DNA of 5,508 nucleotides from Candidatus Omnitrophota bacterium (GTDB lineage: Bacteria; Omnitrophota; Gorgyraeia; Zapsychrales; Zapsychraceae). A program made the translations under genes and the position numbers. The DNA lies in contig DAOWBD010000074.1 in NCBI GenBank assembly GCA_030634235.1, positions 1-5,508 on the forward strand, in the 5' to 3' direction. Below are positions 1 through 5,508 of the stretch, in pieces (the first letter of the stretch is position 1; every line of letters begins with the position of its first letter). The notes under the pieces were generated by a model that was not told the origin of the DNA, ran no database searches, and saw only the letters and a program-made list of their open reading frames with translations.

Positions 1-17
1 CAAAAAAGAAAAATAGG

Positions 18-91
18 AGAAAAATAGGGACGTGTGCTTTAGGGACGTGTGCAAAAGCAGACGTCCCTAAAGCACACGTCCCTATTTTTCT
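18..91. repeat. 31-bp perfect inverted repeat, REP/MITE-like palindrome
   Basis: Left arm 18-48 and right arm 61-91 are exact reverse complements. The 12-nt centre pairs three more bases (50-52 with 57-59) after one G-G mismatch and leaves an AAAA loop. Each arm contains the unit TAGGGACGT twice, 15 bp apart. Comparable TAGGGACGT...ACGTCCCTA palindromes are, as I recall, scattered as intergenic repeats in several metagenomic phyla, sometimes beside REP-associated tyrosine transposases. No transposase lies in this window. Confidence 0.7.
25..52 (+). repeat. Two-copy direct repeat inside the palindrome arm
   Basis: TAGGGACGTGTGC occurs at 25-37 and again at 40-52, a period of 15 bp. A second small repeat, AGAAAAATAGG, sits at 7-17 and 18-28. 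The right arm mirrors the main unit with ACGTCCCTA at 61-69 and 76-84. The nested design suggests the element grew by unit duplication. Two copies are too few for a satellite or CRISPR. Confidence 0.7.
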
Positions 92-100
92 ACTGGGCGA

Positions 101-3100
101 TCAATTGACTTGAATCAAAATCGGTAAATCCGTCACCGGTGTGACATTGATGATCACGGGCAGGAACCCGTCGATGTTCATATTCTGTATCGGCTGCATC
201 GGCAAAGGCAGTGGGACCCCTTGCTCATCGCGCTTGATCTGTAGATCGAACAGCGACGGGTTTAAGTCGATACCCCCAACATTCTTCATCACTGTATCGG
301 TCACGGGAGAAGAAGCTGCCGCCGGTGCTCCCATGTCCAGGTAATTCGGTTGAAAACCCTCTGCAACCGGTGCCCATAATTCCCCCGCGCCTTTTTGAAG
401 TCCGTTCTGCTCGAGAAACGCTTCAAATTCTCCATTCGGCATCATAAAGAGATCTTCATGCCTTTCTTCGCCCAAAATAATATCGTCGAGCGGAGACCAA
501 AACTCCGAAATGCCGTTTCTTACCGTCTCTAAATCAACGCCCTGCTCCTTAAGGCCGGGATTCCAGCGGTAGAATTTCACAAGCAGATCCTGCTCATACA
601 TGGCCTTGCGCATACCTTCAAATCCCTGCACCGAAGTTCCATTGACCATGCTGACCGCCAGAGCCTCTTTTTCTCTAACCATCCTCTCGGTATCAACCGT
701 ATCTATCGCCGTCCGGAATGCCTTTAACATCCGGTTCGCCAATTCTCCCCTGTTATTGTAGTAAAGATCCACCGCTTCCGTCAGGTATGCGGCCACGAGA
801 ACCGGGACCCTCCGCCGGAATTGTTCCCTGGACTCCATGATCCTTCGCCCGCCATCGACCTCAGGATCGAAATCCTCCATCAGCTCAGCCTGGGTTTTCT
901 TAGGGAAAACTTTGAGCAGCCAGCCGCCCACACGATGCTTAATTTGAGCGCTCATGCCAGCCCGGTCTATAGCTAAAACAAGCCGGCCCAAAAATCCCCA
1001 TCGCTGCTGGCTCGTTCCCGAGGCCTCTCTCGTCGGGTCCGGAACATTGTAACCGAACACTGTTATCCTGGTTATCCACTTCATAATCGGCATGCCGGCA
1101 TCTTCGACGACAACGAGCCGCCCTTTCAACTCTCCGGCACTCAGCCCCTTGAACCATTGAAGCCACTCTTTGCCTTTCGGCTCTCCCTGCGATTCGCCGC
1201 CGGCAGCGACGAGAACCTCAAGTCCCAGCCCCGTCGTCCATTGCGGATTAGCCAATATCTCCTCGAGCTCATCAACCCGGGCGGGATCTTCGAGAACCAA
1301 CAGGTCATGAATCACAGGATGCTCATACTGTTTGTTCCTGTCCCCCGTGATCCACTTGATCATCGACAACAGAACGCCGGCCTCTTTATATTCAACCCAT
1401 CGTCTTAAGAAACCGAGGACCGGCCGCTTGGCCAAAAGTGCCTCGTCAAATTGGGGAACAGCTAAATCTCTTTGCAGAAGTCTGATCAATTTCCAGAACT
1501 TCTCTCCCGTGATTTCATCCTTAAACTCCTGATCCTGTTCAAACTCTTCGAAATTGAAGTCCGGATTAACGCGGCCATTCTGATCGTAATAGCCGGTCTC
1601 ATTCAATTTAGCGACGATGCGGTCAAAATCAAGGCCGATCTCTGCCATGGACTCTCTCGTAATCGTCCCGTACATCGCGCGCAGGTCCTTATTCGCGTCC
1701 AGCTTGTCCGCCTCGAGGATCTCAAGCAGCATCTCGCCGGTGACACCGGCTACTCCATGCTCTGCGATCGCAGCCTTAACACGCTCGGACTGCCAATCGA
1801 CGGCCCTCGAGCCGTTCTGAATATGCGTCAAGACCTTGTGCGCGTCGGGAAACCGTTTCAGAAGAACGGCCGCGATCACCTCTTCATGCTCCGCGGAAAC
1901 CCCACTGACAGACAACTCGACACCAGTTTGCGCCAGATCCGCGTATAAAGCGTTCTGGATCATCGCCTCTAAAGAATTAAAATGCCCGTCGGTGAGCATA
2001 TAACCCTGGACAAGGTCTTCTCCGACAAGGCTCCGCAACCGCGCGATCTCATGTTCCGACATTTTCGGGATCCCTGCCCATTCCGGCGTGTGGTTCTTAA
2101 AGACGATCTTGATGCCTTCAAAAATACTTGTCTTTCCCCGCACACGGTGCCATTCGATATCATTACGGATAGCCGCATAAACGAATGTCATATGCCCTTC
2201 ATTCAAATACAAGACGTCCGGGGCCCCGCCGACCCTTTTCATGAATTCAACATAACTTCTCGCCTGAAAACCGTATTGGACCCACCTTCTTTCGTTATTA
2301 GAAAAATCATCGTAAAGATGATGGAATAGATCTCCATCCTCAACCGATTGGATCAGCAAAAGATTCCCGTCGTTGTTAACATAATAGATCTTGACCTTAT
2401 AGTCCCGCCCGATCGGGCCCACGTGGTTGTTTCCTTTAAAACTGACAATATATTCCAGCTGCTTTTCCGTGCCGTCCTCTTCCACCATCAGCGGATGTAA
2501 ATTCTCGATCTGATCTAATTGAATAGGGTCCCATCTTTCCGTCTTCGCATTCCAAATATGTTTGTAGGCGTTGGTAATCATGGCATTGGCTGTTTTCTTC
2601 ATCTTATTACTGTCAGCATTCTCATCCCCGGTCAAATGCCCGAGCCCGCCTTTTCCCCTTAACGCTGAATCGGCCAGAGCGATGGCCGTAATTTCTTCGG
2701 ACAGGTCCAGAATAGAAAAAGCTGCTGTTTTAAATTTCTCTAATAGCCACTTGGCATCCGCACCGACGGGAATCAGACTCCCAAAGATTCTCGAAGGGAT
2801 CTGGTCCTGTTCGGTCACAGGCGACGCGGCCGCGCGCACGCCGATATCCACTAAGGCAACCGTTATTTTAACGGCGCTATCTTTGCTGGGAAGCTGGCTT
2901 CTCTGCGCAGGATCCAAATTGACAGGACTGCTACTGCGCTCCAGGTTAATATCCGCAAGTCCGCGCATCCCTCCGGAGAAATATTTCCGCGGGATGACGG
3001 CCTTCTCGCCAATGTCATGTTCTTCCTTAATAAAATTATAAGCCCCTACTTTGAAGGCCTCAAGATACTGTTGATAAATCTTCTCTTTGATCTCCCGGTC

Positions 3101-4057
3101 CGCCACATCAACGCCTTTGACCTTATTCTGGTCGATATAAACTTTTCCTAAAAGCGTCTCGCGCAGGTTTTCCTTGTACCATTTAGCCAGGATCATAGCA
3201 TTGTAGATCTGCCGCAGTTCGGCAAAATATTTCCCCTCATTCACTTCTTTTTCCAGTTCCGGGATAATGATCTCGCGGATGATCTGCGACGAAACATCGT
3301 TGGCCTCCGCCGCGTGTTCGCCGACGGTCGCCGCCGTTTTCCCTTTTCCCTTCAACGACGTTTGCCAGGAAAGATAATCCTCCTCGAGCATGACCTTCAG
3401 GTCCCGGCTGACCACAAAAACACTGTTCCCCTGTTCATACACCGCCGCCCGCCGGGGGACGATCCAGACCTTATTGAATGTCTCGATCGGGATATGCGTC
3501 GTCCCAAAGCGTTCATAAGCGGTCTTGTAGACCTTATCCCAGAATCTCTTACCAAGTTCATTCTCGGGATAAAGCAGCGAGGCCGTCATCTGTTTTAAAA
3601 TATAATCCTGGGCGAGAAGATCGCGACCCATTGAGGTCAAGCCAAGCCCTTCCGATATGATCCGGTCTTTTTCGTACGGGGAAAGGTTCACCCACATCTC
3701 GTCATCGGGAATGGTCAAGGAGGCCAGAAAATACTCGACCATTCTCAACCCTTCCTGGTTCAAAGCCGGCCCGCGCACATTCGAATCGCCCGACTCAACG
3801 ATGAAATCGAACAGCAGGGGATTTTCCGGATGAACCGTCATGCCCTTTATAAGTGGGGGCTCATACATCTGGGTCGGCGCGAGCATCGCTCCCGGAGCCG
3901 GTAGGCCGAGCACAGACGGGACGGTACTTTGTGCGTAAATATATTGGGGAGGAACAACAAAATTAAACGAGATAACCGCGATAAGTAGAGAAAGGGGGAA
4001 TTTCCGCGCGAAGAAAGAAACTTTAGAAGATATCCGGTTGATTTTTATTTGAAACAT
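101..4057 (-). CDS. Large secreted multidomain protein with a degenerate alpha-glucan phosphorylase (GT35)-like core, Omnitrophota type
   Basis: One uninterrupted frame ending in TGA at 101-103. The preferred start is ATG 4055-4057: an AGGGA lies 8 nt upstream and the start gives a normal signal peptide. GTG at 4166-4168 would add 37 residues ahead of that peptide and has no clear Shine-Dalgarno. Domains in GTG numbering: signal peptide 38-79; an N-terminal domain about 84-400 that I recall from other Omnitrophota proteins; a linker region about 410-500 with SSSPV and AAASPV; a GT35-like domain about 500-1175; an unassigned stretch about 1176-1280; and a C-terminal tail about 1281-1355 after AAASSPV. 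The GT35 motifs are in the correct order, but the PLP lysine is Arg1056, so ordinary phosphorylase activity is unlikely. The protein should leave the cytoplasm; the final location (periplasm, outer membrane or outside) is not shown. The gene has its own promoter and a strong palindrome right after its stop. Biological role is unknown. The fold call is by motif reading, not a search. Confidence 0.88.
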   Translation of the reverse strand: MFQIKINRISSKVSFFARKFPLSLLIAVISFNFVVPPQYIYAQSTVPSVLGLPAPGAMLAPTQMYEPPLIKGMTVHPENPLLFDFIVESGDSNVRGPALNQEGLRMVEYFLASLTIPDDEMWVNLSPYEKDRIISEGLGLTSMGRDLLAQDYILKQMTASLLYPENELGKRFWDKVYKTAYERFGTTHIPIETFNKVWIVPRRAAVYEQGNSVFVVSRDLKVMLEEDYLSWQTSLKGKGKTAATVGEHAAEANDVSSQIIREIIIPELEKEVNEGKYFAELRQIYNAMILAKWYKENLRETLLGKVYIDQNKVKGVDVADREIKEKIYQQYLEAFKVGAYNFIKEEHDIGEKAVIPRKYFSGGMRGLADINLERSSSPVNLDPAQRSQLPSKDSAVKITVALVDIGVRAAASPVTEQDQIPSRIFGSLIPVGADAKWLLEKFKTAAFSILDLSEEITAIALADSALRGKGGLGHLTGDENADSNKMKKTANAMITNAYKHIWNAKTERWDPIQLDQIENLHPLMVEEDGTEKQLEYIVSFKGNNHVGPIGRDYKVKIYYVNNDGNLLLIQSVEDGDLFHHLYDDFSNNERRWVQYGFQARSYVEFMKRVGGAPDVLYLNEGHMTFVYAAIRNDIEWHRVRGKTSIFEGIKIVFKNHTPEWAGIPKMSEHEIARLRSLVGEDLVQGYMLTDGHFNSLEAMIQNALYADLAQTGVELSVSGVSAEHEEVIAAVLLKRFPDAHKVLTHIQNGSRAVDWQSERVKAAIAEHGVAGVTGEMLLEILEADKLDANKDLRAMYGTITRESMAEIGLDFDRIVAKLNETGYYDQNGRVNPDFNFEEFEQDQEFKDEITGEKFWKLIRLLQRDLAVPQFDEALLAKRPVLGFLRRWVEYKEAGVLLSMIKWITGDRNKQYEHPVIHDLLVLEDPARVDELEEILANPQWTTGLGLEVLVAAGGESQGEPKGKEWLQWFKGLSAGELKGRLVVVEDAGMPIMKWITRITVFGYNVPDPTREASGTSQQRWGFLGRLVLAIDRAGMSAQIKHRVGGWLLKVFPKKTQAELMEDFDPEVDGGRRIMESREQFRRRVPVLVAAYLTEAVDLYYNNRGELANRMLKAFRTAIDTVDTERMVREKEALAVSMVNGTSVQGFEGMRKAMYEQDLLVKFYRWNPGLKEQGVDLETVRNGISEFWSPLDDIILGEERHEDLFMMPNGEFEAFLEQNGLQKGAGELWAPVAEGFQPNYLDMGAPAAASSPVTDTVMKNVGGIDLNPSLFDLQIKRDEQGVPLPLPMQPIQNMNIDGFLPVIINVTPVTDLPILIQVN
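104..322 (-). other. C-terminal Omnitrophota-type tail after an AAASSPV linker
   Basis: Residues 1283-1355. The linker AAASSPV is followed by NVGGIDLNPSLFDLQIKRD, a Pro/Leu-rich stretch (GVPLPLPMQP), and a final hydrophobic segment GFLPVIINVTPVTDLPILIQ that ends the protein. I recall the same pattern (GGIDLN, LDLQIKRD, GVPLPL, GFLPVIINI) closing many unrelated secreted Omnitrophota proteins. A conserved terminal module on diverse proteins behaves like a sorting, anchoring or assembly signal, but no such role is known to me. It contains no LPXTG and no obvious PEP-CTERM arrangement with a basic tail. Confidence 0.6.
644..2671 (-). other. Degenerate GT35 (alpha-glucan/glycogen phosphorylase)-like domain
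   Basis: Residues about 500-1175, roughly the length of the short bacterial/archaeal phosphorylase type. Motifs in order: GKGGLGHLTGD (505-515, cf. GxGGLGxLAGD); PDVLYLNEGH (650-659, cf. PDVYHLNEGH); FKNHTPEWAG (690-699, cf. THTPVPAG); SGVSAEHEEV (755-764, cf. NGVSRLHGEV); THIQNG..AVDW (781-792, cf. GHITNGVHVPTW); GFLRRWVEYK (919-928, cf. GFARRFATYK); PTREASGTSQQR (1045-1056, cf. PLEASGTSGMK); and TERMVREKE (1160-1168, cf. the C-terminal RMVRDYV). Equivalents of rabbit phosphorylase Arg569, Lys574, Glu672, Gly675 and Thr676 appear kept (R923, K928, E1048, G1051, T1052). The PLP-binding Lys680 equivalent is Arg1056. GT35 enzymes need PLP for phosphorolysis of alpha-1,4-glucans, so this domain is probably non-catalytic, possibly glucan-binding. 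Confidence 0.75.
2969..3919 (-). other. Omnitrophota-type N-terminal domain of the large protein (function unknown)
   Basis: Residues about 84-400. The domain opens with LGLPAPGAML, then PPLIKGMTVHPENPLLFDFI, continues through MWVNLSPYEKDRII, MGRDLLAQDY and FNKVWIVPRRAAVYE, and closes with IPRKYFSGGMRGL. It is mostly charged and predicted helical, with two long amphipathic helical stretches around 295-345 and 355-385. I recall near-identical phrases at the N-termini of many secreted Omnitrophota proteins with otherwise different central domains. That suggests a shared export, anchoring or assembly module rather than an enzyme. I see no catalytic motif. Function is not known to me. Confidence 0.6.
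3932..4057 (-). other. Sec-type signal peptide of the large protein
   Basis: From ATG 4057 the N-terminus is basic (several Lys/Arg within the first 20 residues, ending FARK). A hydrophobic core PLSLLIAVISFNFVV follows, and then a likely cleavage site IYA/QS (Ala79/Gln80 in GTG numbering, residue 42/43 from the ATG). No cysteine follows the cleavage site, so it is not a lipoprotein. The mature protein would begin QSTVPSVLGLPAPG. The fit of this peptide to the ATG start is the main reason for rejecting the upstream GTG. Confidence 0.75.
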
Positions 4058-4199
4058 ATATTGAATCCCTATAGTTACAATAAAAAAACCACGTGAAAGA
4101 ATATACAGGCTAACAGACGATCCTTCTGTCCATCGAAACCCTTGATTCCCTCCGTGGCGTGAGTACACCTCAAGGAATTAGAACTAATACTGATCTTGT
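4058..4199 (-). promoter_or_regulatory. Structured 5' leader, possible attenuator or cis-regulatory RNA
   Basis: The predicted untranslated leader of about 140 nt can form several hairpins on the minus strand. P1 is CCUUGA with UCAAGG (4170-4175 with 4140-4145). Stacked inside it is P2, GGUGU with ACGCC (4165-4169 with 4156-4160), closed by ACUC. P3 is a 5-bp ACAGA/UCUGU stem (4125-4129 with 4113-4117). CGUGG (4089-4093), directly followed by seven U (4082-4088), can instead pair with CCACG (4153-4157). That pairing overlaps P2, so the two folds exclude each other, as in attenuators. I cannot match it to a known riboswitch class. The stems are short and could be chance. Confidence 0.25.
4066..4070 (-). 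promoter_or_regulatory. Ribosome binding site deciding the ATG start at 4057
   Basis: The minus strand reads ATAGGGATTCAATATATG: AGGGA, then 8 nt, then the ATG. The match to the anti-Shine-Dalgarno is partial, but the spacing is right. The competing GTG at 4168 is preceded by TTCCTTGAG without comparable spacing. Confidence 0.45.
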
Positions 4200-4289
4200 T
4201 TTATAAGTATATCACAAATACAAGCACTTTCCAAATGTTTTAAACCATTGTCACTATTGAGTTTATGGTCTTAGAAAAGGCCGGTCCTA
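4200..4289 (-). other. AT-rich intergenic stretch between the ABC-F stop and the downstream transcription start
   Basis: It holds the promoter (4206-4234) and no gene. Two weak dyads follow the ABC-F stop on the minus strand: AGG-CCGG-CCT followed by UUUU just after the stop, and AGACCAU/AUGGUUU around 4243-4272 with a 16-nt loop. Either could slow or end ABC-F transcription, but neither is a convincing intrinsic terminator. Confidence 0.35.
4206..4234 (-). promoter_or_regulatory. Sigma-70-type promoter of the large secreted-protein gene
   Basis: On the minus strand, -35 TTGGAA (4229-4234), a 17-nt spacer, and -10 TATACT (4206-4211) preceded by TGA, giving an extended -10 (TGATATACT). The predicted transcription start is near 4199, about 140 nt upstream of the ATG at 4057 and about 30 nt upstream of the alternative GTG at 4168. 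It lies wholly in the gap after the ABC-F stop, so the large gene has its own start of transcription. Confidence 0.6.
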
Positions 4290-5508
4290 TTAATAAATGG
4301 TCTTTGGATGGTCGCGGAAGTCGAGATACTCATCGAAGGTGGTGCCGACCCGATCGATAAACCCGTCCGGCGTGATCTCGATAATGCGATTGGCAACGCT
4401 CTGGAGCAACTGGTGGTCATGCGAGGAGAACAGGATCGTCCCGCGGAAGGCCTCGAGGCCGCGGTTTAGGGCCGTGATCGATTCGAGGTCAAGGTGATTA
4501 GTAGGCTCATCGAGGATCAAGACATTTCCCTGAGCCAGCATCATGCGCGAAAGCATGCAGCGCACGCGCTCGCCACCGGAGAGAACAGTCACGGACTTCA
4601 GCGACTCTTCACCGGAGAATAGCATGCGCCCCAAAAATCCGCGCACAAAATCCTGATCAGTATTTTTCGTATACAAACGCAGCCAATCCATCACCGCCAG
4701 GTCGCGTTCAAAGTATTTCGTATTGTCCTTCGGGTAATACGCCTGCGTGGTAGAGGCGCCCCATTTGAATGTCCCGGCATTCGGTGCGACCTCGCCAGTC
4801 AGCACCTGGAACAGCGATGTCTTCACAAGGTCGTTGGACCCAAGAAACGCGATCTTGTCTCCCTTCTCGACGGTAATTGTCAGATCCGTAAACATCACCT
4901 GCCCATCTATGGATCTCGACAATCTGTCGATATGGAGCAAATCATTGCCCGCTTCTTTCTCCTGCTCAAAATTGATATACGGGTATTTTCTCGAAGACGG
5001 TTTAAAATCCTCGACCGTCAGTTTTTCGAGGATCTTTTTGCGGCTCGTGGCCTGGCGGGACTTTGAGGCATTGGCGCTGAAGCGCGCGATAAAATCCTTC
5101 AACTCCTTGCGCTTGTCCTCGGTCCTCTTACTGGATTCGGACCTTTGTTTTAAGGCAAGCTGGCTGGATTCAGACCAGAACCTATAATTGCCGCTATAAA
5201 GCTGAATCTTGCCAAAATCAATATCGGCGATATGCGTGCAGACCTTATTAAGGAAATGCCGGTCGTGAGAGACAACGACGGCGGTATTATTAAAATTGCA
5301 CAAAAACTCTTCGAGGTACATGCACGTCTCAATGTCGAGATGGTTGGTGGGCTCGTCCAAAAGCAGAATATCCGGATTCCCAAATAACGCCCGCGCCAGC
5401 AAGACACGCACCTTGTCGCCGGCCTCAAGCCGGCTCATCTGCATCTCATGCAATTCTTCACGAACGCCGAGGTCGCTTAAAAGCTTCGCCGCGTCGGATT
5501 CGGCATTC
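4290..5508 (-). CDS. ABC-F family ATPase, YbiT-like (5' end cut off by the window)
   Basis: The frame is open to the window edge: codons from 5507 down read NAESDAAKLLSDLGVREE before a TTG at 5451-5453, so that TTG is not the real start. 405 residues are present; E. coli YbiT is about 530, so the missing part holds the first Walker A. Seen, numbered from the TTG: first-NBD signature degenerate (LEAGD 9-13), Walker B ILLLDEPTNHLD 29-40 and switch SHDRH 62-66. The inter-NBD linker at about 92-150 is highly charged and carries ARFSANASKSRQATSR, typical of YbiT. The second NBD has Walker A GSNDLVKTS 205-213, LSGGE 291-295, ILDEPTNHLD 313-322 and SHDHQ 344-348. There are no membrane segments. ABC-F proteins bind the ribosomal E site and modulate translation elongation. 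The exact cellular role of YbiT-type members is poorly known, and nothing here points specifically to antibiotic resistance. Stop TAA is at 4290-4292. Confidence 0.93.
   Translation of the reverse strand, partial: NAESDAAKLLSDLGVREELHEMQMSRLEAGDKVRVLLARALFGNPDILLLDEPTNHLDIETCMYLEEFLCNFNNTAVVVSHDRHFLNKVCTHIADIDFGKIQLYSGNYRFWSESSQLALKQRSESSKRTEDKRKELKDFIARFSANASKSRQATSRKKILEKLTVEDFKPSSRKYPYINFEQEKEAGNDLLHIDRLSRSIDGQVMFTDLTITVEKGDKIAFLGSNDLVKTSLFQVLTGEVAPNAGTFKWGASTTQAYYPKDNTKYFERDLAVMDWLRLYTKNTDQDFVRGFLGRMLFSGEESLKSVTVLSGGERVRCMLSRMMLAQGNVLILDEPTNHLDLESITALNRGLEAFRGTILFSSHDHQLLQSVANRIIEITPDGFIDRVGTTFDEYLDFRDHPKTIY

Larger units (their letters stand above)
2..91 (-). terminator. Intrinsic terminator formed by a very long perfect hairpin after the large gene
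   Basis: On the minus strand the stem begins 9 nt after the TGA stop at 101-103. It has 31 perfect pairs (61-91 with 18-48), an apical GCUUUUGC mini-stem, and a downstream U-rich tract (UUUUCUCCUAUUUUUCUUUUUU, positions 2-24). The stem ends are A/T runs, so it could also terminate transcription arriving on the plus strand (UAUUUUUCU at 83-91). It is much longer than usual intrinsic terminators, so termination may be a secondary use of a repeat element. Confidence 0.6.

Noticed and set aside
25..84. CRISPR array from the repeated TAGGGACGTGTGC units
   Set aside because: Only two units per arm, spaced by 2 bp and arranged as a palindrome; no spacers of CRISPR length.
1472..1948. Plus-strand open frame of 158 codons, and others at 141-344, 1157-1408, 1617-1820, 1982-2329, 2571-3041 and 3314-3598
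   Set aside because: All lie antisense inside the large minus-strand gene, have no recognisable domains and low-complexity or Arg/Ser/Pro-rich composition, and are explained by codon bias of the real frame.
101..4057. Large gene as a decaying phosphorylase pseudogene
   Set aside because: The frame is open over about 1318 codons, with intact signal peptide, promoter, terminator and conserved end modules; only specific catalytic features are altered.
4058..4199. Leader as a c-di-GMP, guanidine or other known riboswitch
   Set aside because: CACGCCACGGAGGG superficially recalls the c-di-GMP-I core CACGCACAGGG, but the rest of the consensus (tetraloop helix, GGACGCAAAGCC, CCGG) is absent.
4262..4289. 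Strong intrinsic terminator for the ABC-F gene
   Set aside because: The AGG-CCGG-CCT dyad gives only about 3 bp before UUUU, and the next dyad has a 16-nt loop and no clean U-tract.
4747..5187. Plus-strand open frame of 146 codons opposite the ABC-F gene, and the minus-strand frame 5150-5428
   Set aside because: Shadows of the ABC-F coding sequence, whose motifs are unambiguous in the other frame.
5451..5453. TTG as the true start of the ABC-F gene
   Set aside because: The frame continues upstream to the window edge with plausible YbiT-like sequence (AAKLLSDLGV), and starting here would delete the whole first Walker A half of NBD1.

Overview
The window suggests a bacterium of the Omnitrophota (Candidatus Omnitrophica, PVC group), most likely a metagenome-assembled contig. 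The evidence is the large secreted protein. It has N-terminal and C-terminal blocks and Ser-Pro-Val ('SSPV'/'AASPV') linkers that I recall from many very large Omnitrophota proteins. That assignment rests on memory of the family, not on a search.

Layout: everything real lies on the minus strand, so transcription runs right to left. At the right edge (4290-5508) is the 3' three quarters of an ABC-F ATPase of the YbiT type, a soluble ribosome-associated translation factor. Its first Walker A is cut off by the window end. Next comes a 232-nt intergenic region (4058-4289) with a good extended -10 sigma-70-like promoter (4206-4234) and an untranslated leader of about 140 nt. The leader can fold into several hairpins, one alternative fold ending in a U-tract. 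Positions 101-4057 are one continuous secreted protein of about 1318 aa. The 1-100 end holds a striking 31-bp perfect inverted repeat starting 9 nt after the stop codon. It is both a plausible terminator and a REP/MITE-like repeat.

The most interesting object is the large protein. After a signal peptide and an Omnitrophota-type N-terminal domain, it contains what reads as a full-length but diverged alpha-glucan (glycogen) phosphorylase fold (GT35), roughly residues 500-1175 in GTG numbering. Most motifs of that fold can be followed in order: GGLG, LNEGH, NHTP, HIQNG, RRWVEYK and EASGT. The lysine that must hold pyridoxal phosphate is replaced by arginine (EASGTSQQR). An exported phosphorylase fold without its cofactor lysine is a good candidate for an undescribed secreted pseudoenzyme, perhaps glucan-binding.

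The ABC-F gene and the secreted protein have separate promoters and no evident functional link. Residue numbers for the large protein count from an upstream in-frame GTG at 4168 (1355 aa); subtract 37 for the preferred ATG start at 4057.
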